Shown here: positions 7,254-16,166 of the stretch, in pieces | Numbering within the stretch: the first letter of the stretch is position 1 | How the letters are laid out: each line of letters starts with the position of its first letter | Assembly: GCA_030430205.1 (NCBI GenBank) | Contig: JAUIGE010000038.1 | Coordinates: 1-59,642 of the forward strand | DNA: 59,642 bases | Reading direction: 5' to 3' | Source of the DNA: Bacteroidia bacterium | Lineage (GTDB): Bacteria > Bacteroidota > Bacteroidia > J057 | The notes under the pieces: model-generated | Database searches by the model: none | The model's input: the letters and a program-made list of their open reading frames with translations, nothing else | Told to the model about the DNA's origin: nothing | Made by a program: the position numbers and the translations under genes

Positions 7254-8654
7254 CTACATTCCATACTTATCCACCAAATAAATCAGAGCCGTCAGCGAGG
7301 CAGTACCCAACTCCAACTCCCGACGATTGACCTTGTCAAAGGTATCATTGGCGGAGTGATGGAGGTCAAACATGCGCTGGGTGTCCGTGATCAGGCCGGC
7401 AACGGGAGTTCCGGTTTCTTCATTGAGCGGCCGAATATCTACGCCGCCGCCACCATTGTTGATATAGCTGATGATATTGGGGTTAAAAAGGGGAAGCCAG
7501 GAGCGCCATTTTTCCAGCTGCTCAGGCGTAGCACTCAACCCAAACCCACGCGGCACAAAGCCGCCTGCATCCGTCTCTATCGCCACCAGGTGGCTCTCTT
7601 TATCATTGGCTTTGGCCAATTCTGCATATTTTTTGCCGCCGGCGGTGCCGTTTTCTTCATTGATAAACATGACGGCGCGGATCGTATGCCGGGGCTGTAT
7701 GCCCAGCCGTTTGAATGTCTGCAAGACATGAATGGACTGCATGCAGCCTGAGCCGTCGTCATGGGCGCCGTGCCCGACATCCCAGGAGTCCATGTGACCT
7801 CCCACCAGGATCACCTGATCGGGATACTCCGATCCCTTCAATTCGCCGATCACATTGTGAGAGGGAGCGTCTTCCTGCCATTGGCAGGACATGCTGAGGA
7901 ATAGCTGCAGGGCAGCATTTTCTTTGAGCTTTTGTGAAAGCTTGTCGGCAGAAAGCACGCCCAGGGCCGCCGCAGGAATGCGCGGCACTTCTTCGGCATA
8001 AGACAAAGTGCCGGTATGCGGCACATCGTCGAAAGCGGAGCTTACAGATCGGATGACGATGGCGGCAGCGCCGTACTTGGCGGCGCGTGACGCGCCGTGG
8101 ACACGCTGGTCGACAGCGCCTCCATAGCCGCCGCCGGTGCTGATGTTCCTTTGGTCAAAGGCACGGTTATAAAAGACAATTTTTCCTTTTAGCTTTTCAC
8201 CTAAATCGTCCACCTCATCCAGGGACTGTACCTCCACGACTTCAGCCGTGATGCCTCCTGCCGGCGTCGCCACAGAGCCGCCTATGGCCAAAACGGCCAA
8301 AGCCTCCTTTTCTCCGGCGATATTGCATTTTTCCGCCGCGCCCCGCTTCCAGTTAGGAACCATCACATCCTGCCGGTAGACGGAATCAAATCCCATTTGA
8401 GTCATCATATCTGCCGTCCAGTCCAGCGCCTGCGCTGCCTGTGCAGAACCGCTCAGGCGGGGACCGATATTCAGACAGAGATGCCGCAGCATCTCATAGG
8501 TTTCCCCATGGGCAAGGCAATCCTGAAAGATGTCTTCAACCATCCGGATATCCTCAGGATCAGGCCCCACATCGCTTGTAGCACCGATTTTCCCAACAGG
8601 TTCCTGACAGGAAAGGATAAAAACGGGTAACAAAATGAATAGTAATTTTTTCAT
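7254..8654 (-). CDS. M28-family zinc aminopeptidase, lipoprotein
   Basis: This 466-residue protein starts with a lipoprotein signal (MKKLLFILLPVFILSC, Cys16), so it should be anchored to a membrane facing the periplasm or outside. A PA-type insert spans roughly residues 120-220. The M28 metal and catalytic residues are visible: GGHMDSWDVGHGAHDDGSG (His/Asp pair near 286-298), FINEENGTAGG (glutamates), AIETDAGG (Asp) and DLHHSANDTFD (His near the C-terminus). M28 exopeptidases use two zinc ions to release N-terminal residues or dipeptides. The length suits the secreted carboxypeptidase Q-like group. It lies 75 bp after the FkbM gene and before the TPR gene, both across CT-rich tracts. The exact substrate cannot be read. 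Confidence 0.9.
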   Translation of the reverse strand: MKKLLFILLPVFILSCQEPVGKIGATSDVGPDPEDIRMVEDIFQDCLAHGETYEMLRHLCLNIGPRLSGSAQAAQALDWTADMMTQMGFDSVYRQDVMVPNWKRGAAEKCNIAGEKEALAVLAIGGSVATPAGGITAEVVEVQSLDEVDDLGEKLKGKIVFYNRAFDQRNISTGGGYGGAVDQRVHGASRAAKYGAAAIVIRSVSSAFDDVPHTGTLSYAEEVPRIPAAALGVLSADKLSQKLKENAALQLFLSMSCQWQEDAPSHNVIGELKGSEYPDQVILVGGHMDSWDVGHGAHDDGSGCMQSIHVLQTFKRLGIQPRHTIRAVMFINEENGTAGGKKYAELAKANDKESHLVAIETDAGGFVPRGFGLSATPEQLEKWRSWLPLFNPNIISYINNGGGGVDIRPLNEETGTPVAGLITDTQRMFDLHHSANDTFDKVNRRELELGTASLTALIYLVDKYGM

Positions 8655-8682
8655 AATTCTTAAGAAAAATTAATTCAAATAG

Positions 8683-8736
8683 CTCTCTCATCTCTGTTCT
8701 CTACTCTCTCATCTCTGTTCTCTACTCTCTCATCTC
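8683..8736. repeat. CT-rich satellite with 21-bp units
   Basis: Two perfect 21-bp units (CTCTCTCATCTCTGTTCTCTA) plus a 12-bp partial third lie between the FkbM stop and the M28 start. The core equals the 14-bp unit seen at 2327, with seven extra bases. Confidence 0.88.
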
Positions 8737-9458
8737 AAAAAAAAATTCTGCTTCTCATGGCTTCCCGGATCAAAAGGCACAAGCTTTTCTTTTTCCAGGA
8801 TAAAGATCCCATAGCCCAATTCTTCCGCCAATTCAAAGCAGAGCTTGCGGTTTTCATTGTCCCACAGCTCCGCATAGATCAGGGGTTTGTGGGTAGCGAG
8901 CAGCTGGCGGGCGCCCTGCAGGACAAAAGCTTCGTAGTTTTCAACATCTATTTTGATGGCGTGTATGGCTTCATTTTTCCAAAAATCCATCTCATCCAGG
9001 CGCTTTTGTTCTACTTCAAAATGCTCCTGTGGCGTATCAAAGCCTTCGATGGTCTCATGTTTCACATGACTCAATCCCTGCATTTTGACGCCCTTCATGA
9101 TGGGCATGAGCATTTCTACCGTTTTTTCCTCATTGCCGAGGGCAAGCTGAAAGCACTGCACATGCGCTGCTTTCAAAAAGCGCACGATCCGCTGCAAGGC
9201 CCGAAAATTTTGAGGGATGGGCTCAAAGGCGAAAATTTTGCCCTGGGGACAGCGCTTCGCCAGCAGGCCGGTCATGATACCGATATTGGCACCAATATCC
9301 AGCACGCGTGCATCCTCCGGCAGCAAACTCATGAAATAGTTGAAATCGCCCTCTTTTTTGTCCCACTTTAAGGTCTGAATTTTAAACCAGGAAAAAAGAA
9401 AGAGGTAGCGTTCAAATCCCAGGATGCGTTGAAGGCTCGCTTGCAGGAGTTTTTTCAT
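8730..9458 (-). CDS. FkbM-family SAM-dependent methyltransferase
   Basis: This 242-residue protein carries the SAM-binding motif I VLDIGANIGIMTGLLA, the motif II region KIFAFEPIPQNF, the later AIKIDVENYEAFVLQGA strand and LIYAELWDN, which together define FkbM methyltransferases. The family methylates hydroxyl groups of sugars or polyketides; the acceptor here is unknown. An in-frame ORF extends upstream to 9542, but MKKLLQASLQRILG at 9458 is the likely start because the extra part is unlike the family. It appears to be the first gene of a run with M28 and TPR genes. A possible TAGATTTG promoter box lies 80 bp upstream. Confidence 0.87.
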   Translation of the reverse strand: MKKLLQASLQRILGFERYLFLFSWFKIQTLKWDKKEGDFNYFMSLLPEDARVLDIGANIGIMTGLLAKRCPQGKIFAFEPIPQNFRALQRIVRFLKAAHVQCFQLALGNEEKTVEMLMPIMKGVKMQGLSHVKHETIEGFDTPQEHFEVEQKRLDEMDFWKNEAIHAIKIDVENYEAFVLQGARQLLATHKPLIYAELWDNENRKLCFELAEELGYGIFILEKEKLVPFDPGSHEKQNFFLR

Positions 9459-9539
9459 GAAGGAGAATTGTGGGTTTGTAAGGAAAAAGCTCAGCGCTTT
9501 GTATTCATTTGCTAAAAAAACGCAAAACCAACGAACTAT

Positions 9540-9547
9540 CAAATCTA
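9540..9547 (-). promoter_or_regulatory. Possible -7 box (TAGATTTG) for the FkbM gene
   Basis: On the minus strand TAGATTTG fits the Bacteroidota -7 consensus TAnnTTTG, about 80 bp upstream of the FkbM ATG. A good -33 TTTG at the expected distance is not seen, so this is weak. Confidence 0.25.
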
Positions 9548-9592
9548 CAAAGCTTTGGAGCGTGTTTCTACACTAAAGCTTTTTTTCATGCG

Positions 9593-9624
9593 TTTGAAGT
9601 CCTTGGATGGATTGGCTATCTTTG
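9593..9624 (+). promoter_or_regulatory. Bacteroidota-type promoter of the TPR lipoprotein gene
   Basis: TTTG at 9593-9596 and TATCTTTG at 9617-9624 match the -33 (TTTG) and -7 (TAnnTTTG) elements of the Bacteroidota primary sigma factor, with a 20-bp spacer. They lie about 54 bp before the ATG at 9678. This is the best promoter match noticed in the window. Confidence 0.5.
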
Positions 9625-9677
9625 TGGCCAACATCTGCGATGTGTTATTTCATTCATAATCAAATACTTTGGGCCAG

Positions 9678-10397
9678 ATGAAGTCCTATGCGCTATACAT
9701 ATTGTTTGCCTTACTAAGCTGCACACTCTGGGGACAAAAGCAAAGTTCCACAGAAAAAGCGCTGATGAAGCGGGGATATTCTTTCCTTGAACAACAAGAA
9801 TTTGACAAAGCTGAAATAGATTTCAGCATGGTACTGGAGCTCAATGAGCAAAATCGCTTTGCCTATTATAACCGGGGCTACGCCCGGCTTCGGCAGAAGA
9901 AATACCCGGGAGCCGTGCAGGATTTCACCCAGGTATTGGAGTTGGACCCCAAAAATCCCGATGCGCATTTTCAGCGGGGCATGGCCCGGCTCAGCCTGGA
10001 AGACTTTCTGGGAGCGATGTCTGATTTTAACCAGGCGATAGAGTCAAAATCCAAAATACCTTTGTATTACCAAAAACGGGCGGAAGCCAAGACGGGCCTG
10101 CGGGATTTTCGCGGCGCAGCCGCGGACCTGAGCACCTGCATCCGCCTCGACCCCGGCAATCCGGTCTTTTACATGGCCCGCGCCAATGCGATGGTCAATG
10201 TGCAGAATTTTCAGGCAGCTGTCGAAGACATGGACTACCTGATCAGCCTCAATCCCCGGGATTTTAACGGCTACAACGCCCGCGCCATGATCAAGATGCA
10301 GGGCGGTGATTTAGATGGCGCATGCCTCGACTGGAGCAAAGCCGGTGAACTGGGCGATCCCAATGCCTATGCGATGATCAATAAGTATTGTAATTGA
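9678..10397 (+). CDS. Secreted TPR protein, probable lipoprotein
   Basis: This 239-residue protein begins MKSYALYILFALLSC, a lipoprotein-type signal with Cys at 15, followed by about five TPR units (FAYYNRGYARLRQKKY, PDAHFQRGMARLSLEDF and similar). It would sit in the periplasm or outer membrane and mediate protein contacts. A TTG at 9669 is in frame, but the ATG at 9678 gives the clean signal. A good promoter precedes it. It converges with the DUF6702 gene with a 9-bp gap and no obvious terminator. No enzymatic residues are seen; the partner is unknown. Confidence 0.82.
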   Translation: MKSYALYILFALLSCTLWGQKQSSTEKALMKRGYSFLEQQEFDKAEIDFSMVLELNEQNRFAYYNRGYARLRQKKYPGAVQDFTQVLELDPKNPDAHFQRGMARLSLEDFLGAMSDFNQAIESKSKIPLYYQKRAEAKTGLRDFRGAAADLSTCIRLDPGNPVFYMARANAMVNVQNFQAAVEDMDYLISLNPRDFNGYNARAMIKMQGGDLDGACLDWSKAGELGDPNAYAMINKYCN

Positions 10398-10406
10398 ATT
10401 AAGCCC

Positions 10407-10910
10407 TCAAAACGACAACTCAGCCCATATCATTCCATCCTTCATGATTTCCCCTTTTTCCTTCCCTTTCGCTTTCACGCGCACAATGTTTGTCTGGGCA
10501 TCTCCTGATTCCAGGAGCAAGGTATTTTTGAGCTTGAGGTGATTGAATTGGGCGACATCTGTGATTTCCAGGTAAAGCCAGGTGACATCCAGTTTCACTT
10601 CTTTTCCCAGATAGTAGGGCTGCATCTCTTTGCCATTGATGGCAAAGGAGAGGGTGCGCTGCAAATATTTTTCTATATAGTTATCGGTGTTTTCGTTTTC
10701 ATTTTTTTCGCCCACCAAAAGGCGCTCACCGATCTGATCCTCAAGGACTTGCTCCAGATTTTCTGTATCCACTTTGATGGTGATTTCGACCGACTTTGCC
10801 TGCGCATTGTGATCAATTTTCATGATGCTCAGAAAAAAAGGATGCATGCCTGCCCAAGATATCGGCAAAATGAAAAAAACCATACATCCTATGAATATCC
10901 GTTTAAACAT
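10407..10910 (-). CDS. DUF6702-family secreted protein
   Basis: This 167-residue protein has a signal peptide (FIGCMVFFILPISWAG) followed by MHPFFLSIMKIDHN, the family's conserved opening, and a beta-rich body with alternating strands (KSVEITIKVDTENLEQ, LDVTWLYLEITDV). It matches DUF6702, small exported proteins found beside HupE/UreJ-like membrane proteins and M1 peptidases in Bacteroidota. The function is unknown; the conserved HPF and DHN residues could bind metal. It is divergent from the HupE gene with a 62-bp spacer that must hold both promoters. Confidence 0.75.
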   Translation of the reverse strand: MFKRIFIGCMVFFILPISWAGMHPFFLSIMKIDHNAQAKSVEITIKVDTENLEQVLEDQIGERLLVGEKNENENTDNYIEKYLQRTLSFAINGKEMQPYYLGKEVKLDVTWLYLEITDVAQFNHLKLKNTLLLESGDAQTNIVRVKAKGKEKGEIMKDGMIWAELSF

Positions 10911-10972
10911 CTATTTTGCAAATTAGACTTGTGAATTGTTATTATTAAACCTGCAAATTATTATTTCATTTT

Positions 10973-11572
10973 ATGTCTACCATTGAATTATACATCGAAT
11001 ACGGCTTTCAGCACATCTCAGACATAGCAGCCTATGACCATATCCTCTTTCTGGTGGCGCTCTGTGCGCTCTATCTGGTGCAGGACTGGCGCAAGATAGC
11101 CGTTTTAGTCACGGCATTTACGATTGGACATTCTGTTTCGCTGGCTTTGGCGACGCTGGATGTCGTGCATGTTTCTTCAGAATTAATCGAATTTTTGATT
11201 CCTGTGACCATATTGATGACAGCCATTTTCAACTTTTTTCAACAGCCGGGAAGCGAGGGAAAAACCTTTGACCTTCGCCAAATGCGCAATTATGGCATTT
11301 CTCTCTTCTTTGGATTGATCCACGGCCTGGGGTTTTCCAATTACCTGCGAGCCATGCTGGATGCTGAAGAAAGCATTTTTAGCCCACTTTTATCCTTTAA
11401 TATTGGGCTGGAGATCGGGCAGCTACGGATCGTGGCGATCATCCTGTTCATCTCTTTTATTGTGGTAAATATCTTTGGATTAAAGAGAAAACATTGGATT
11501 TATGGCGTTTCTGCCCTCGCTGCCCTTGTTGCAATACAACTCATGGTAGAGACCGGCAAAAATTTATTTTGA
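10973..11572 (+). CDS. HupE/UreJ-family membrane protein
   Basis: This 199-residue integral membrane protein has about six hydrophobic segments and the family's histidine motifs: YDHILFLVALCALYL (near residue 22), FTIGHSVSLAL, FGLIHGLGFSNYL and FNIGLEIGQL. HupE and UreJ are accessory proteins thought to move or sense nickel or cobalt. Many Bacteroidota carry this shorter form with no hydrogenase or urease nearby. Here the neighbours are DUF6702 and an M1 zinc peptidase, so a metal-supply role for an exported metalloenzyme is an inference. It is 22 bp upstream of the M1 gene and likely co-transcribed with it. Confidence 0.82.
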   Translation: MSTIELYIEYGFQHISDIAAYDHILFLVALCALYLVQDWRKIAVLVTAFTIGHSVSLALATLDVVHVSSELIEFLIPVTILMTAIFNFFQQPGSEGKTFDLRQMRNYGISLFFGLIHGLGFSNYLRAMLDAEESIFSPLLSFNIGLEIGQLRIVAIILFISFIVVNIFGLKRKHWIYGVSALAALVAIQLMVETGKNLF

Positions 11573-11594
11573 TAGAACCTTAAGCAATTATGAC

Positions 11595-13922
11595 ATGAGA
11601 AAGTTTGGCTTTTTAGTTTTTCTGCTTACCCTCTGTGCCTCCCTGGCGATGGCGCAAACTCCCCAAAAACCCAATCCATTCAAGCAACTCTATGAAGAGT
11701 TGCCCACCCCCAATGAGTACCACGCAGCCTCAGGCGCGCCGGGCCATGCCTACTGGCAGCAGAAGGTCGATTACGACATGAAAATCCGTCTGGACGACGA
11801 AAATCAGCGCATCTACGGTGAGGAACTCATCACCTACCACAACAATTCGCCCGACGAATTGACTTACCTCTGGCTCCAACTCGATCAGAATATGCGGGCC
11901 GAAGATTCGGATACCAAATTGATTTCGACAGATGAGATCAATAAAGGCATAAATCCCGGCAGCATGAAGCGCATGCATTCGACCTTTGACGGCGGCTTCA
12001 AGCTGGAATATGTCAAGGACAAAAACCTCAGAGACCTCAGCTATGTGGTCAATAAGACTATGATGCGCATTGATTTGCCTGCCAGGCTGAAGCCCGGCGC
12101 AAGCTATCAGTTTCGCATCAAATGGTGGTACAATATCAATGACCGCATGCAAATCGGCGGCCGTTCCGGCTATGAATACTTTCCTGAGGAAAACAATTAT
12201 CTCTATACCATCGCGCAATTTTTTCCGCGCCTCTGTGTCTACAATGAAGTAGACGGCTGGCAAAACAAACAATTCCTCGGAAGAGGAGAGTTTACCCTGA
12301 GCTTTGGAGATTATCATGTAGAACTGACCGTGCCTGCCGACCATGTGGTCGCTTCCACCGGTCTGTGGAAAAATCCCAAAGAAGTCCTCACAGCAGAGCA
12401 GCGCCAGCGCCTCGATCAGGCCTATAAAGCCTTTGAAAAACCTGTTTTTATCGTGAATGCAGAGGAAGCTTTGGCCAATGAAAAAAGCAAAACTGAAAGC
12501 ACCAAAACCTGGATTTACGAAGCCGAGAATGTCCGTGACTTCGCTTTTGCCTCCTCCCGCAAGTTCATTTGGGACGCGATGACGGTCAAATTTGGCGATC
12601 GCTCCGTGCTTTGCATGTCTTATTATCCAAAAGAAGGCAATCCCCTTTGGGAGCGCTATTCGACCATGGTGGTGGCCCATACGATCCGCACCTACTCCAA
12701 ATATACAGTAGATTATCCCTATCCCGTGGCCATTTCTGTGCATACCGACAGGATCGGCATGGAGTATCCGATGATCTGCTTCAATGGTGGCCGCCCGGAA
12801 GCTGACGGCACCTACAGTGAACGCACCAAATACGGCATGATCGGCGTGATCATTCACGAGGTAGGGCACAACTATTTCCCCATGATCATCAACTCCGATG
12901 AGCGGCAGTGGACCTGGATGGACGAAGGCCTCAACACCTTTGTGCAATACCTTACGGAAGTGGAATGGGAGCGCGATTATCCCTCCCGCAGGGGCCCTGC
13001 GGCCAATATCACCGGCTATATGGGCGGCGACAAAAGCCGCATTTCTCCCATCATGACCAACTCTGAGTCGATCTGGCAGTTTGGCAACAATGCCTACGCC
13101 AAGCCCGCCACGGCGCTCAATATCCTGCGCGAAACCATCATGGGCCGCGAGCTTTTCGACCACGCTTTCAAAGAATATGCCCAGCGCTGGGCCTTCCGGC
13201 ATCCTACGCCAGCGGATTTTTTCCGCAGCATGGAAGACGCCTCTGGCGTCGATCTCGACTGGTTTTGGCGAGGGTGGTTTTATACCACAGATCATGTGGA
13301 CATTTCCATGGATGCCGTCAGCTGGTACCAGCTGGACACTCAAAATCCTGAGCAGGAGAAAGAATTCGCCCGCAAACAGGCCGAAGCTCAGCCTGAGTAC
13401 ATCGGTGTCACCCGCAACCGCGAGCAGATCAAGGAGACTGTCATGGAGAAATACCCTGAGCTTCAGGACTTTTACAACAAAGATGATCCCTATGCAGTGG
13501 ATGCCGTGGATCAACAAAAATATAAGAAACGGCTGGATTCATTGGATCAGGAATCCCGGGATATCCTCAGCAGCAACAAGCAGTATTACGAAATTTGTTT
13601 TAGCAACAAAGGCGGTCTGGTGATGCCTGTGATCCTGGAATTTACTTATGAAGATGGCAGCAAAGAAGAAATCCGGATTCCGGCAGAGATCTGGCGGCAG
13701 GGCGCTGATACCATTTGCAAGGTGTTTATGGTGGATCAGCCGATAGTCAATATCGTGCTGGACCCGCACGTAGAGACAGCTGACGTAGACGTCAGCAACA
13801 ACTACTGGCCTCCCAGGCCTATGCCTACGCGCTTTCAGCTCTTCAAAGAGCGGCAGGAGCGGGAGAATCCCATGCAGCGCGCAAAGCGCGCGGCGGAGTT
13901 GGAGAAGCAGGGACCGAGATGA
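11595..13922 (+). CDS. M1-family zinc metallopeptidase, secreted
   Basis: This 775-residue protein has a signal peptide (FGFLVFLLTLCASLAMAQ) and an M1 catalytic domain. The zinc motif is HEVGH (H421, H425) with the third ligand E444 in WTWMDEGLNTF, giving HExxH-x18-E. An upstream GMEYPMICFNGG segment corresponds to the family's GxMEN substrate-binding motif, here with Tyr-Pro instead of Asn. The C-terminal part is long and carries a beta-rich segment (PVILEFTYEDGSKEEI). M1 enzymes cut N-terminal residues from peptides. It follows HupE by 22 bp. The altered GxMEN motif is common in this Bacteroidota subgroup but makes exopeptidase specificity uncertain. Confidence 0.93.
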   Translation: MRKFGFLVFLLTLCASLAMAQTPQKPNPFKQLYEELPTPNEYHAASGAPGHAYWQQKVDYDMKIRLDDENQRIYGEELITYHNNSPDELTYLWLQLDQNMRAEDSDTKLISTDEINKGINPGSMKRMHSTFDGGFKLEYVKDKNLRDLSYVVNKTMMRIDLPARLKPGASYQFRIKWWYNINDRMQIGGRSGYEYFPEENNYLYTIAQFFPRLCVYNEVDGWQNKQFLGRGEFTLSFGDYHVELTVPADHVVASTGLWKNPKEVLTAEQRQRLDQAYKAFEKPVFIVNAEEALANEKSKTESTKTWIYEAENVRDFAFASSRKFIWDAMTVKFGDRSVLCMSYYPKEGNPLWERYSTMVVAHTIRTYSKYTVDYPYPVAISVHTDRIGMEYPMICFNGGRPEADGTYSERTKYGMIGVIIHEVGHNYFPMIINSDERQWTWMDEGLNTFVQYLTEVEWERDYPSRRGPAANITGYMGGDKSRISPIMTNSESIWQFGNNAYAKPATALNILRETIMGRELFDHAFKEYAQRWAFRHPTPADFFRSMEDASGVDLDWFWRGWFYTTDHVDISMDAVSWYQLDTQNPEQEKEFARKQAEAQPEYIGVTRNREQIKETVMEKYPELQDFYNKDDPYAVDAVDQQKYKKRLDSLDQESRDILSSNKQYYEICFSNKGGLVMPVILEFTYEDGSKEEIRIPAEIWRQGADTICKVFMVDQPIVNIVLDPHVETADVDVSNNYWPPRPMPTRFQLFKERQERENPMQRAKRAAELEKQGPR

Positions 13923-13988
13923 TCTGCAGATGAGTAAAATCCCTAGAATTGGGGAGATTTGAAGGAGGAAGAATGCCGACATTGTGCG

Positions 13989-16166
13989 ATGAATGCTTTA
14001 ACGGAAAAGACGATGAGGTTTTATTGCTATGCAACGGCAGTTTTCCTCCTTTCCCTATTTGGGGGAGGATCGGCTGTTTTTGCCCAACCAGAGGGAAAAG
14101 AAGTCGCAGCTCCCAGTGCGGAGATGCTTGCTCTTGATCAGGAATTGGCTCAGGCACAAACTGATACGAGCCGCATTCGTATCCTGCTGGCGCTTCAGGA
14201 AGCTGCCTATTCCTACACCTATACCTATCAATTAAAATCCTATTCCCAGCTTCTTTTGTCTCTCCTTTCCTCAAAATCTCCTCCTGAACTCTTTTTTCAG
14301 GCCCATTACCATTTGGCTTTAAGTGAATGGAGGATCAAAAGCTATGACAGTGCCTTTTACCATATTTACCTATGTGATTCTTTCAGCCGCTTTTTAGGCC
14401 CTTCTTTTTCATTCAAAGCGAAGCACCTGATGGGCGTGATATACGCTGCACTGGACAAGCAGGAAGAGGCTGAGAAAACCCTCGAACAGGTCATCGAAAT
14501 GGGCAAAAGTATGGGCCCCTTTGAGCAAAACCTGGTTTTGCACGCTTATAATGTCCTGGGAAATCAAAGCGCAGTGCATGGGCAATTGTTCAAAGCCAGC
14601 ACCTACTACCTGGGTATGTTGGAGGCTGCCGAAGGCATGGAAAATAAGGAGCCGCTGCTTTCGGGCAGTATCAACCTGGCAGGCATTTACCTCGATCTGG
14701 CCTTGCCAGATCAGGTTTTTGGGTATGCCGATGAGGCCCTCTGCCTCGCTTCTGTAAATCTGGATTACAAGCGCATGGCGCGGGCCCACCATCTCCAGGC
14801 GGAAGCCTGGGCATTGCTCGACAGCCTCCAGCTGGCGAGGCGATACGCAGACAAAGCCCTCGCTTTTGCGCTCAAACTACCCAAAGAGCATACTTTGCAT
14901 GCCAGCATGTACCACCTCTTGGGAAAATATGAGCAAGCAACAGGAAATTTCGAAAAGGCCCTTTCCCTCCAAAATACAGCTTTGGAGGAATTGAAAAAGC
15001 CCTATGGCCGCATCATCCATCTCAGTGATTGGGAAACCCTGGCCAATATAAGGCTTGCCCTGAATGAAGTTTATCGCGAAAAAAAACTCCCCCACCTGGC
15101 GCTGATTCAACTCGACAGCGCCTTCCTTATCGCTAAAAAACTGGAAAACGCTCAGATGCTTGCAGCAATCCACCGTGGCTATGCCCGGAGCTATGTCAAA
15201 GTCAACAACTTTGAAGAGGCCTACCAGCATGAGGTATTGGCAACAGAGATGGATAAACAAAACCATGCGCTGAAAAACCATCACCTTATCGAGCAGATGC
15301 AATTGAAATACACAAGCTTGAAAAAAGATCAATTGATCACCCAACTGGAGGCGAAAAACCTGAAGGAAGAGGCCAAACGGAGCCAAAGCATAAACGAGCG
15401 TAACTATCTCATTATCAGTTTTTTGTTTTCGGTATTCCTTTTTTCCATTTTTATTTATTTCCTCCAGCAAAAAAGAAAGAAAGAAAATATCATTGGCCGA
15501 CAACAACTTGAACTGCAGAAATTGAGGATAGATGATTTGTTGAATGAGCAGGCGACCCATAACCTCAGCGCCATGCTGGATGGGCAGGAAAAAGAACGCA
15601 AAAGGATTGCACTGGAACTACATGACAGAATGGGGAGTTTGCTGGCCATGGTAAAGCTGCATGTAGAAGAAGATAGCAAGCAATCTCTCGAACTGGTGGA
15701 CCAGGCAATTCTGGAAATAAGAAGAATATCTCACAACCTGGCCTCAGGTACCTTGATGGATTTTGGCCTGATAACTGCCCTGGCCGAGCTCAAAAAGATG
15801 GTAGAGGTGAATGGAAAGGTTATTTTTGAATTAAACACTTTCAAAATCGACAGGCGTTTTCCTTCGCATATAGAAACCAATCTATACCGTATCATCCAGG
15901 AGTTGGTAAATAACAGCCTGAAACATGCTGATCCGGATAAAATCACTCTCAGTATTACCCGAAGGGAAGATGCCATCAGCATGATCTATGAGGATAATGG
16001 GAGGGGTTTTGATCTTGAACGAGCTCAAAAGGAGGCAGGCCTTGGCCTTTGGAATATCTACCAGCGGGTAAGCAAAATTCAGGGAAATTGGCATCTCAAT
16101 ACACAAATTGGCAAAGGCATGGAAGCCATTTTGGAAATCCCACTACAAGAAGAACAAAACTTATGA
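13989..16166 (+). CDS. TPR-containing membrane sensor histidine kinase (NarL/LytS-like HisKA_3 type)
   Basis: The protein of about 725 residues has a signal peptide (VFLLSLFGGGSAVFAQ), a periplasmic part of about 380 residues rich in TPR helices, one membrane segment (YLIISFLFSVFLFSIFIYFLQQ), a coiled stretch, a HisKA_3 box with the phosphoacceptor in IALELHDRMGSLLA (H545), and an HATPase_c domain (ELVNNSLKHA for the N box, YEDNGRGFDL, GLGLWNI). It should phosphorylate the response regulator encoded next, whose ATG overlaps its stop (ATGA). The start is uncertain: TTG 13959, ATG 13989 and ATG 14013 are in frame; the last gives the shortest good signal peptide. The signal sensed is unknown. 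It lies 66 bp after the M1 gene. Confidence 0.92.
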   Translation: MNALTEKTMRFYCYATAVFLLSLFGGGSAVFAQPEGKEVAAPSAEMLALDQELAQAQTDTSRIRILLALQEAAYSYTYTYQLKSYSQLLLSLLSSKSPPELFFQAHYHLALSEWRIKSYDSAFYHIYLCDSFSRFLGPSFSFKAKHLMGVIYAALDKQEEAEKTLEQVIEMGKSMGPFEQNLVLHAYNVLGNQSAVHGQLFKASTYYLGMLEAAEGMENKEPLLSGSINLAGIYLDLALPDQVFGYADEALCLASVNLDYKRMARAHHLQAEAWALLDSLQLARRYADKALAFALKLPKEHTLHASMYHLLGKYEQATGNFEKALSLQNTALEELKKPYGRIIHLSDWETLANIRLALNEVYREKKLPHLALIQLDSAFLIAKKLENAQMLAAIHRGYARSYVKVNNFEEAYQHEVLATEMDKQNHALKNHHLIEQMQLKYTSLKKDQLITQLEAKNLKEEAKRSQSINERNYLIISFLFSVFLFSIFIYFLQQKRKKENIIGRQQLELQKLRIDDLLNEQATHNLSAMLDGQEKERKRIALELHDRMGSLLAMVKLHVEEDSKQSLELVDQAILEIRRISHNLASGTLMDFGLITALAELKKMVEVNGKVIFELNTFKIDRRFPSHIETNLYRIIQELVNNSLKHADPDKITLSITRREDAISMIYEDNGRGFDLERAQKEAGLGLWNIYQRVSKIQGNWHLNTQIGKGMEAILEIPLQEEQNL

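Noticed and set aside
11730-13517. 595-codon antisense ORF in the M1 peptidase gene
   Set aside because: It mirrors a well-supported peptidase frame, has His/Ile-rich composition typical of antisense frames, and shows no domain.
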